A DNA stretch of 64,000 bases from positions 2,084,001 through 2,148,000 of the forward strand of contig NZ_OX267714.1 in assembly GCF_946151045.1 (NCBI RefSeq), given 5' to 3'. The notes beneath the pieces were generated by a model, which saw only the letters and a list, made by a program, of their open reading frames with translations, did not search any database and was not told the DNA's origin. The position numbers were made by a program, and so were the translations under genes. Every line of letters starts with the position of its first letter. Position 1 is the stretch's first letter. Below are positions 44,134 to 51,462 of the stretch, in pieces. The stretch is from Mammaliicoccus sp. Marseille-Q6498. Lineage in GTDB: Bacteria; Bacillota; Bacilli; Staphylococcales; Staphylococcaceae.

Positions 44134-45050
44134 AATCAATTTTCAAATTAGTGTTCATTAAGCAATGGAAGCAATATATCGCATTGTTACTTATTCTAAT
44201 CGCATCATTAAGTATTATATTGTTTATCGAATCAACTTCTAATAAAATTTTTAAAATGCCAATAGCCATACAAGATATGGACCATTCTAAAGAGTCGAAA
44301 ACGTTAATCAATACTTTAGATCATACAAAATTTATAGACGTTATTCATTTATCGAAAGACGAAGCATATATTGAAGATGTGATTAAAAAGAAAGAAGCGA
44401 TAGTCAGTCTGCAAATACCTGATGATTTTAGTAATAAATTAAAGAAAAATGATTTACGGGACGCCATTCCTTTATACTACAGAGATGATTTTGTTGGAGA
44501 GATTGCTTTAGAAGTTACGAGTAAGGCACTGTACAAACAACAAATACCAGTCATCATAAGTAATCATTTAAAAAAATCTAAACAAGATATCAGTTACAAA
44601 AAGATAGTATCAGAATATAAAAAAGATACACCTTCATCAAAAATGGAACAAAATGCTGTTAAGAAAAATTCAGATGTTTCAATCAGTGCAGGTTTAATCG
44701 TTGCATTATTAATTATTGTAAGTTGCAGCCAAATTGTGTTACATCAAAGACTGAAACAAAATGCAGCTCTTGAGAGATTAATGATGTTTAACGGAACTAA
44801 ATTGAAACTTTATATGAACTATATAATAGTCCATACATTATTGTTATGCTTAACCATTTTTGTAATAGGAATGATCCTTTCATGGTCGCTTAGTGCTGTG
44901 TTTTATATAACGACATTGTTTACACTTTTCATATACGAAATTGGAATGAGTATTTTACTGTTTAAAGTAAACACGATGAGTCATAAACTGTTTATGTCAA
45001 TTATTTGGTCGATAGCAATAAGTATTGTATATATTTTCTTACAAATATAG
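44130..45050 (+). CDS. ABC-2 type permease (second)
   Basis: A 307-residue permease with the same plan: an N-terminal span (about 17-35), an extracellular part, then a cluster of spans from residue 195. FKMPIAIQDMDHSKESKTLI parallels the first permease. The two probably form a heterodimer. The open frame extends 20 codons into the previous gene; I start at the ATG at 44130 because GGAGG lies seven bases before it. It is followed by the ATPase gene after 11 bases. Confidence 0.82.
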   Translation: MKSIFKLVFIKQWKQYIALLLILIASLSIILFIESTSNKIFKMPIAIQDMDHSKESKTLINTLDHTKFIDVIHLSKDEAYIEDVIKKKEAIVSLQIPDDFSNKLKKNDLRDAIPLYYRDDFVGEIALEVTSKALYKQQIPVIISNHLKKSKQDISYKKIVSEYKKDTPSSKMEQNAVKKNSDVSISAGLIVALLIIVSCSQIVLHQRLKQNAALERLMMFNGTKLKLYMNYIIVHTLLLCLTIFVIGMILSWSLSAVFYITTLFTLFIYEIGMSILLFKVNTMSHKLFMSIIWSIAISIVYIFLQI

Positions 45051-45061
45051 GTGGTGTCAAA

Positions 45062-45727
45062 ATGATAGAAATAAAAAATTTAAATAAAAATTATAAAGAC
45101 AAACAAATATTTCAGAACTTTAATACGACATTTAAAGATAAAACATTAACCATTTTACTTGGTGAAAATGGAGCCGGAAAATCTACATTGCTTAGAATTA
45201 TTACTGCATTAGAAAAACCTAATAGTGGAACAGTTCATTATTTTGGAAAATCATTAAGCAAAAGAGAAATCAAAGATCAAATAGGTTATATACCACAAGA
45301 AATAGCTTTGTTTGAACATATGACCGTAAATGAAAATATAGAATTCTTTAGAGCGCTATATAAAAAGCCGATATCACCAGAGCTTATATCAACTTATTGC
45401 GAAAAATTAAATTTATTTGAACGAAAAGCAAAAGTTTCTTCATTATCAGGTGGAACAAAACGAAAAGTAAATTTATTAATAGGTTTGCTAGGTAATCCAA
45501 GTATACTTATTCTTGATGAACCCACTGTTGGTATAGATTTAAAATCTAGATATGATATACATCATTTACTTAACAGTTTAAAAACATCGCGCCTCATTAT
45601 ATTGACGACACATCATTTAGATGAAGTTGAAAATTTAGCAGATGAAATAAAACTAATCGGAAAAGACCCATTTTATAGAAATATATTAGAAGAGAAAGAA
45701 TGGGCATTTGAAGATAGTTTGCAATAA
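45062..45727 (+). CDS. ABC transporter ATP-binding protein
   Basis: A 221-residue ATPase with Walker A at residues 34-42 (GENGAGKST), signature LSGGTKRK and Walker B ILILDEPTVG followed by a switch His (LTTHHLDE). It belongs to the CcmA-like group that drives ABC-2 exporters. It partners the two permeases upstream. AGGTGG lies six bases before the ATG at 45062; the longer frame is an extension into the permease gene. A terminator follows after about 50 bases. Confidence 0.9.
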   Translation: MIEIKNLNKNYKDKQIFQNFNTTFKDKTLTILLGENGAGKSTLLRIITALEKPNSGTVHYFGKSLSKREIKDQIGYIPQEIALFEHMTVNENIEFFRALYKKPISPELISTYCEKLNLFERKAKVSSLSGGTKRKVNLLIGLLGNPSILILDEPTVGIDLKSRYDIHHLLNSLKTSRLIILTTHHLDEVENLADEIKLIGKDPFYRNILEEKEWAFEDSLQ

Positions 45728-45777
45728 GGAGAGGGAGTTAGAAATCAGACACCTACTGACTCTTCATACATTTAACG

Positions 45778-45817
45778 AAAAAAGAAACTAGGACATTTTG
45801 TCTTAGTTTCTTTTTTT
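45778..45817 (+). terminator. Intrinsic terminator
   Basis: AAAGAAACTAGGAC and GTCTTAGTTTCTTT stem with a T run. It ends the ABC operon. Confidence 0.92.
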
Positions 45818-45901
45818 ATACAAAAACTTATTGGTTTAATCGGATTAATATTGAAAGGAATTAAGCACAATGATAAAGTATTGTTAAGGAGTGTGACCAC
45901 G

Positions 45902-47065
45902 ATGAGTAGAGATTTATTTATTAAGACAGAATTCCAACAAAAATGGGTTAATAAAATAGAGCGTCATAAAGAAGCGTTACAAAAGAATGCAACGCATAAT
46001 GATTTAAATTCAGAGTTTCCATATGAGAATATTAATTGGTTAATTGAAGAAGGTTATACAAAGATTGTACTTCCTGAATCTTATGGTGGTAGTGGTGCCA
46101 CGCCTGAGGACATCATTTTATTCCAAGAAACGATAGGTAGAATTGACGGAGCTACAGCTTTAGCGATTGGTTGGCATATGGGTGTAGTTGGCCAAATTTA
46201 TCAAGAAAAAATATGGGATCAAGAGATGTTGGATGAATTTGCTGAAGCGGTTGTAAATGGTGCAATTGTGAATAGAGCAGTGAGTGAAGCTGAAACTGGT
46301 AGTCCTACAAGAGGTGCTAGACCTAGTACAAATGCTGAACGACAAGGCGATCATTATGTTATAAACGGCGTAAAAACTTTTACAACAATGAGTCAAAGAT
46401 TAACGCACTTCTTAGTTGGTGCATATGTACCTGAAAAGGAATCACTTGGTTTCTTCTTAATTCCGAGAGCGTCAGAAGGGCTATCTATAGCTGAAAACTG
46501 GAATATGATGGGGATGCGTGCAACTGAAAGTCATGATTTAGTATTGGATAATGTTAAAGTACATGAAAAGTATTTAGTAGAAGTTGCCAATGGACCAAGA
46601 GGTAATAATATAAATCCATGGAACTTGCATATTCCAGCGGTTTATTTAGGTATCGGCCAAGCTGCACGTGACTATGCTGTAGATTTTGCTAATGAATATA
46701 GCCCAGGAAGTGTAGAGGGTGTTATTGCGGATATCCCAGCAGTACAACAAAATATAGGTAATATGGAATTAGAACTGACTACAGCAAGACATTATATTTA
46801 TAGTGTGATTGATAAGTATTTAAACCCACCAATTACCGATGCTCAAATTGATGTAGAGCTAGGAGCAGCTAAACATGTAGTTGTAAACCATTCTATTAAA
46901 ATTATAGATATTGCTATGAGAATAGTTGGGGCTAAAAGTTTACAAATGGAAAGACCGCTACAAAGGTACTATCGAGATATAAGAGCAGGGCTACACAACC
47001 CACCGATGGATGATGTAACCATTACAAAATTAGCTAAAAAAGCGAGAGAAGAAAAAAGTAAATAA
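45902..47065 (+). CDS. Acyl-CoA dehydrogenase family protein
   Basis: A 387-residue flavoprotein. VLPESYGGSGATPEDIILFQE is the N-terminal helical part. NRAVSEAETGSPTRGARPS and GVKTFTTMS are flavin contacts. WNMMGMRATESHDLVLDNV is the central beta domain, and the C-terminal helices contain VGAKSLQMERPLQRYYRD. It oxidises an acyl-CoA or a related compound; the catalytic base cannot be fixed by eye. The start is the ATG at 45902, with AAGGAG upstream. It is monocistronic and convergent with an EamA gene. Confidence 0.87.
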   Translation: MSRDLFIKTEFQQKWVNKIERHKEALQKNATHNDLNSEFPYENINWLIEEGYTKIVLPESYGGSGATPEDIILFQETIGRIDGATALAIGWHMGVVGQIYQEKIWDQEMLDEFAEAVVNGAIVNRAVSEAETGSPTRGARPSTNAERQGDHYVINGVKTFTTMSQRLTHFLVGAYVPEKESLGFFLIPRASEGLSIAENWNMMGMRATESHDLVLDNVKVHEKYLVEVANGPRGNNINPWNLHIPAVYLGIGQAARDYAVDFANEYSPGSVEGVIADIPAVQQNIGNMELELTTARHYIYSVIDKYLNPPITDAQIDVELGAAKHVVVNHSIKIIDIAMRIVGAKSLQMERPLQRYYRDIRAGLHNPPMDDVTITKLAKKAREEKSK

Positions 47066-47073
47066 ATAGAAAT

Positions 47074-47120
47074 AAAACAGGTGGAAATCTAATGCACATT
47101 TTAGATTTCCACCTGTTTTA
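47074..47120. terminator. Bidirectional intrinsic terminator
   Basis: AAAACAGGTGGAAATCTAA and TTAGATTTCCACCTGTTTTA form a very strong stem with an 8-base loop. The right arm contains the stop codon and last codons of the EamA gene. Confidence 0.95.
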
Positions 47121-48027
47121 TTTTCTTACGTCTCGGTTTCATACCGATAGACATATAAAGTACAACGGTTAATATCATAATCATGCCTATAAATTGCCAT
47201 AAACCTAGTGGAGAATTCAGCCAAATTATAGATGAAATGACTGCCGTTACAGGCTCTAGCACACCATATAATGCTGTCTTTTGTGGATTAATATATTTCA
47301 CACTTTCTAAATACATCCAAAAAGCAAACATTGTTCCAAAAGTTATAACAAATATGAAATAAATGACGCCTGTAAAATCTAATAAATACCAAGGAAATGT
47401 GAAGTCGAAATTGATAATAGATAACGCAATGCCACCTATAAACATGGACCAACCGATAATGACAAGAGATGGCCAATTTAAAAATAACTTAACTGCATAA
47501 ACCGTGTAAAACGCTGCAGCGCATGCTGTTAGTAGTCCCATTACAATAGCTGGAGTTGGAACAGACAATTTCGAATAATCACCGTTCGTTAAAAGTAAAC
47601 TTGTGCCAAATAATGAGAACAAGATAATGAGCATATCATTCCATCGAAATTTACTTTTTCTAGTAATAAGTAAAAAGATTAATATAACTACAGGTGCTAA
47701 AAATTGTAATAACGTGGCGATAGCTACATTACCTTTATCAATCGTTGCCATAAAAGTATATTGAACACCTAACATGCCAAATAAAGCATAAATCATTAAT
47801 TGTAAAAATGAATGTTTTACTTTAAAAACTTGCGTTAAAGGGTGTTTTTGAATAAACTTTGCGATTAATAATAAGAAAAACCCACTTAAGGTTAATCTAA
47901 CAGCTACAAATAATGAAACAGGTAAATGGTAGTCTGTAAATAGCTTTTCGGTCACTGTTCCACCGATACCCCAAAACGTAGCGCCAAACATAACTAATAA
48001 GGTACCTTTAAGCTGATTATTTTGCAC
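47101..48027 (-). CDS. EamA/DMT family transporter
   Basis: A 308-residue protein with ten hydrophobic spans in two EamA halves. The first begins GTLLVMFGATFWGIGGTVTE. The second has PAIVMGLLTACAAAFYTVYAVK and ends with LEPVTAVISSIIWLNSPLGLWQ. Members export amino acids or metabolites; the substrate here is unknown. The start codon is GTG at 48027, with GAGGAG six bases upstream. The C-terminus is basic (KPRRKKIKQ) and overlaps the terminator. Confidence 0.88.
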   Translation of the reverse strand: MQNNQLKGTLLVMFGATFWGIGGTVTEKLFTDYHLPVSLFVAVRLTLSGFFLLLIAKFIQKHPLTQVFKVKHSFLQLMIYALFGMLGVQYTFMATIDKGNVAIATLLQFLAPVVILIFLLITRKSKFRWNDMLIILFSLFGTSLLLTNGDYSKLSVPTPAIVMGLLTACAAAFYTVYAVKLFLNWPSLVIIGWSMFIGGIALSIINFDFTFPWYLLDFTGVIYFIFVITFGTMFAFWMYLESVKYINPQKTALYGVLEPVTAVISSIIWLNSPLGLWQFIGMIMILTVVLYMSIGMKPRRKKIKQVEI

Positions 48028-48173
48028 TATGTTCTCCTCAATTCTATTCGTATATTAATAAAATTATTGTAGCATTTGAAGAATTCACTCACAATATGTC
48101 AAGAACTATTGCTTGCAATTTCCTCTTACGGATTCATATAATGAACATAATCATTTCTAAGAGAGGTTTATAC

Positions 48174-48557
48174 ATGAAGTATGTTTTAATGTCGATTGGA
48201 ATCGTTGCAACTATTCTTGGTTTCATTGGTGCAGTATTGCCATTATTACCGACTACGCCATTTATTTTATTGGCAGTAATATGTTTTGCAAAAAGTTCAG
48301 ATCGATTTCATAGTTGGCTCATCAAAACTAAAGTTTATAAAGAATACGTAGAAGACTTCAGAAAATATAGAGGATACACTTTAAAGAAAAAATTTGAATT
48401 ATTAATTAGTGTTTATATAGTAGTTGGATTTTCAATTTGGATGGTTGATCACTTTTATATTAGATTAGGTTTATGTATTATGTTATTTTTCCAAACAGTT
48501 GTATTGTTTACTTTTGTTAAAACATTACCACCCAAAACAAAAAAGGCTCCAAAATAA
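48174..48557 (+). CDS. DUF454 (YbaN family) membrane protein
   Basis: A 127-residue protein with three spans. GFIGAVLPLLPTTPFILLAV and CFAKSSDRFHSWLIKTKVYK are diagnostic of DUF454/YbaN. The function of the family is unknown. The open frame starts 26 codons earlier, but AGAGAGG lies before the ATG at 48174. It stands alone with its own terminator. Confidence 0.88.
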   Translation: MKYVLMSIGIVATILGFIGAVLPLLPTTPFILLAVICFAKSSDRFHSWLIKTKVYKEYVEDFRKYRGYTLKKKFELLISVYIVVGFSIWMVDHFYIRLGLCIMLFFQTVVLFTFVKTLPPKTKKAPK

Positions 48558-48587
48558 AAAAGTCACTTTAATATAGTGGCTTTTTTA
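48556..48587 (+). terminator. Intrinsic terminator
   Basis: AAAAAAGTCACT and AGTGGCTTTTTT stem, loop of seven. Confidence 0.88.
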
Positions 48588-48611
48588 TTTATGTAAAATT
48601 ACAAAAAAGAT

Positions 48612-48641
48612 ATTGCTATATATTAGCAATAGATATATAAT
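48612..48641 (+). promoter_or_regulatory. Promoter of fhuD2 with palindrome over the -35 box
   Basis: TTGCTA at 48613-48618, a 17-base spacer, TATAAT at 48636-48641. The -35 box lies inside a perfect palindrome ATTGCTA-TATAT-TAGCAAT (48612-48630). Confidence 0.65.
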
Positions 48642-48651
48642 AATCTTTGTT

Positions 48652-48670
48652 GTGAATGATATTCATTATC
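48652..48670. promoter_or_regulatory. Fur box upstream of fhuD2
   Basis: GTGAATGATATTCATTATC matches the 19-bp Fur consensus GATAATGATTATCATTATC at 15 positions. It covers the region just after the transcription start and before the binding site AGGAGGG. Confidence 0.8.
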
Positions 48671-48686
48671 AATTAGGAGGGTAAAA

Positions 48687-49616
48687 ATGAAAAGACTTTT
48701 AATGTTAATTATGGCATTAGCTATAATTGTTGCTGCTTGTGGGAACAAAGCAGATAATAAAGAGAAAGATAGTAAATCTAGTAAAGATACAGTAAGCTAT
48801 AAACTAGATAATGGTAAGAAAATTGATATACCTAAAAAACCGAAAAGAATTGTCGTATTAGCACCATCATATGTAGGTGGCTTCTTACATTTAGGCGTTA
48901 AACCAGTAGGGGTTCCATCATCAACAGATCAAACGCCAGTTCTTAAAGATAAAATAAAAGGCATTAAAAAAGTAAGTGAAAATAATGTCGAACAAGTAGC
49001 CGAATTAAAACCAGACTTAATTATTACATACAATAATGATAAAAACCTTAACAAATATAACAAAATCGCACCAACAATACCTTACGATTATGCAAAACAT
49101 AATTACTTAGACATGCAAGTAGAACTAGGTAAATTAGTAGGTAAAGAAGATAAAGCAAAAGAATGGGTTAAAAAATGGAAGAAAGAAACAGCTCAAGATG
49201 GAAAAGAAATTAAAGAAAAGATTGGTGAAAATTCAACCGTTTCTGTAATTGAAGCTTTCCAAAAAGATATTTATACTTATGGGGAAAACTGGGGTAGAGG
49301 TACAGAAGTACTTTACCAAGCATTCGGATTAAAAATGCCTGAAAGTATAAATAAAGATGTTAAGAAAGATGGCTGGAAAAAAATCTCTCAAGAAGAAATC
49401 GAAAAATATTCTGGAGACTATTTATTCTTACCAACAACTAAAGGACAAGCTAAACCAGAATTCACTAAAACAGAATCTTGGAAATCAATTCCTGCAGTTA
49501 AAAATGATAAAGTAATTGAAATGGATGCTCAAACATTCTGGTACAATGATCCTTATTCATTAGAAATACAACGTAAATATTTAAAAGAACAATTATTAAA
49601 CAAAGCAGATAAATAA
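48687..49616 (+). CDS. fhuD2: Ferric hydroxamate-binding lipoprotein FhuD2
   Basis: A 309-residue siderophore-binding lipoprotein. The lipobox is IIVAAC with Cys18. PKRIVVLAPSYVGGFLHLG starts the first lobe. YTYGENWGRGTEVLYQAFGL carries Trp202 and Arg204, which correspond to the Trp/Arg pair that binds hydroxamates in S. aureus FhuD2. WYNDPYSL near the end also matches. It delivers ferrichrome or ferrioxamine type siderophores to the FhuBG permease, which is not in this window. Expression should rise under iron starvation through the Fur box upstream. A strong terminator follows. Confidence 0.93.
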   Translation: MKRLLMLIMALAIIVAACGNKADNKEKDSKSSKDTVSYKLDNGKKIDIPKKPKRIVVLAPSYVGGFLHLGVKPVGVPSSTDQTPVLKDKIKGIKKVSENNVEQVAELKPDLIITYNNDKNLNKYNKIAPTIPYDYAKHNYLDMQVELGKLVGKEDKAKEWVKKWKKETAQDGKEIKEKIGENSTVSVIEAFQKDIYTYGENWGRGTEVLYQAFGLKMPESINKDVKKDGWKKISQEEIEKYSGDYLFLPTTKGQAKPEFTKTESWKSIPAVKNDKVIEMDAQTFWYNDPYSLEIQRKYLKEQLLNKADK

Positions 49617-49628
49617 AATACGATAAAG

Positions 49629-49669
49629 AAACCTCCACTTGCTAAAGTTGAAGCAAGTGGAGGTTTTTT
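49629..49669 (+). terminator. Intrinsic terminator
   Basis: AAACCTCCACTTGC and GCAAGTGGAGGTTT stem, then Ts. It ends fhuD2. Confidence 0.95.
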
Positions 49670-49757
49670 ATTTCAATTAGCTCTGAATTTTTAACATAGG
49701 TAAAAAATAATGTTTGATTTGTAAAAAAGCTGTAGAGCTAACTTGGTATGATTATAT

Positions 49758-49997
49758 ACATAAAGAAAATAATATATTCATGGGATTTTTGAAGATTTAA
49801 TATAAAAACTTGTAATAGTTGTTCTAAATTATATGAATTAAGATCTGAAAGAAAATATGTGTATTCAGTAGTGATGTATATATGGTGGTACAGATTTTAA
49901 AGTATAGATTATTTTTTGAAAAATAAAATATGAATAATTGGAAATACTATTTGACCCCAAAAAGCGATTGTTAAGGAATCTACTTTTTGGGTTTTTT
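49758..49997 (+). ncRNA. Candidate small RNA (promoter and orphan terminator)
   Basis: No open frame of note lies here. An extended -10 box, TTGGTATGAT at 49743-49752, could start a transcript near 49758. A strong terminator ends at 49997. fhuD2 already has its own terminator, so this second one needs another transcript. There is no clear -35 box. The identity of the RNA is unknown. Confidence 0.35.
49956..49997 (+). terminator. Orphan intrinsic terminator
   Basis: CCCAAAAAG and CTTTTTGGG stem, with an inner GATT/AATC stem and TTTTTT. No gene precedes it. The rest of 49998-50321 has only a very short frame at 50185. Confidence 0.85.
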
Positions 49998-50184
49998 ATC
50001 TTTAATTTTAAAGTGTTAAAAGTTTTTGGATAAATAATTTTCCTCTGTATTATCGAACTTTTGATAATGTGTATTATAGTATATTTAATTTGTGCTTTCT
50101 GTTATAATAAATGCAATTAAAATTGCAAAATAATTATTTCTTAATACAAAAAATATAAATAATAATGTTGCAAAGGTGTTGTTA

Positions 50185-50238
50185 ATGGTGAAAGATATAT
50201 CATATCAAGGAGATAGAATATTTGCTGCCAATATATAA
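50185..50238 (+). CDS. Possible 17-codon leader peptide upstream of araC-like gene
   Basis: The frame reads MVKDISYQGDRIFAANI. AAAGGTG lies six bases before the ATG, in the same AGGTGTTGTTAATG context as the rsp-like gene start. It could be a leader peptide or the remnant of an AraC-type gene start. No family support exists. Confidence 0.25.
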   Translation: MVKDISYQGDRIFAANI

Positions 50239-50321
50239 TATGGAAGAGTGAATTTAATTAATGTCTGTAATCCTTGTATGCGTATATTTGTTTAGAAAAA
50301 TATAAATAAGGATGTTGCGTT

Positions 50322-51146
50322 ATGGACTATAAATTTGAAATTTTAGAAAACGACTTTGATATTGAAATGAACTTTAAAGATATCATGGTGTTTTTTGTTT
50401 TAAACGGAAATGTAAAGCTAGACTATAATAAATCGAGTAAGACCTTTAAACAGAATGATTTATTTGTCATTAGGCCTTTTTCATTACCGGTAGTAATTAA
50501 TAATGAAGATGCCAAAGTTATAGTATTAACGATAGATCAATTGAGCTTTAATAGGTTCTCTTTATATAATTTGAACGACTACAATATTAAACATGACGAA
50601 GTAGAAGGATTAGTAAAAAAAGAGTTTTTAAAAACAATTATGTCTATCTACGAAAATGATTTATTTAGTTCTAACATTCATATTATTAAACTGATTAATT
50701 ATATTAATATCGGGAATTATGGGGAAAATACTATGGAATGCCATAATGAATTAGTGATAGATGTGATGGGGTATGTGAATGAACATTATAAAGAACCATT
50801 ATCTGTTACTCAAATTGCTGATCAGTTTTATGTGAATTCTAGTTACTTGTCTAGACTTTTTTCAGAAACATTAAATATTCCGTTGTCTAGCTATATAAGA
50901 AAAGTTAAAATGTATTATTTAGCAGTTGATATTATGGTATTAAATTCAGACAAAGGTTTATGGAAAAAATACGGATATAATTCATATTCCACGTATTTAC
51001 AAAATTTTAAATATATATTTGCGTTGTCACCAACAGAGTTTATAAAAAAATATAAACAAAAACATATCACAAAAAATGAAATTTCTTGTGATATTTATAA
51101 GAGTATAAAGAAGAGTTTAAATCAAATTGAACTAATAGAGAGTTAA
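50322..51146 (+). CDS. AraC-family transcriptional regulator
   Basis: A 274-residue protein with a cupin-like N-terminus (about 1-100) and two AraC helix-turn-helix motifs at about 150-250 (LSVTQIADQFYVNSSYLSRLF and YGYNSYSTYLQNFKYIF, ending LSPTEFIKKYK). Its N-terminal part resembles the start of the Rsp-like protein at 34703, but it lacks the long C-terminus. The giant surface protein gene follows 316 bases later in the same direction, behind a terminator, so it is a candidate local regulator of that adhesin (inference). GGATG before the ATG is a weak site. Confidence 0.82.
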   Translation: MDYKFEILENDFDIEMNFKDIMVFFVLNGNVKLDYNKSSKTFKQNDLFVIRPFSLPVVINNEDAKVIVLTIDQLSFNRFSLYNLNDYNIKHDEVEGLVKKEFLKTIMSIYENDLFSSNIHIIKLINYINIGNYGENTMECHNELVIDVMGYVNEHYKEPLSVTQIADQFYVNSSYLSRLFSETLNIPLSSYIRKVKMYYLAVDIMVLNSDKGLWKKYGYNSYSTYLQNFKYIFALSPTEFIKKYKQKHITKNEISCDIYKSIKKSLNQIELIES

Positions 51147-51164
51147 CAATTTAATTTCAAAATA

Positions 51165-51206
51165 AAAACAGGCGAAGACTACTACGAGGTCTTCGCCTGT
51201 TTTTTG
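51165..51206 (+). terminator. Intrinsic terminator
   Basis: AAAACAGGCGAAGAC and GTCTTCGCCTGTTTT stem, loop of twelve, T run. The DNA from 51207 to 51462 is AT-rich and holds no gene; it should contain the adhesin promoter. Confidence 0.95.
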
Positions 51207-51462
51207 TTTTGGAACATTAAATAATTTTTTACCAATCATCATGCCTTTTATTACTTCTTTTTTTAGATTGAATGAAGAATAGATATTTGTGTATATTGAA
51301 TTTTTTACTTATTTAAATGAGAATTTTACGTGTTGTGTTAAGTGTATTCATTAAATTTAAAGAGGGATGTAAAATAATAATGAATTTTTGGGTTAATTAG
51401 CTTAACTTGAATTTCCCCAAGAATCAAAAATAAAAAATATATGAAAGGAAAATGTTTCTATT

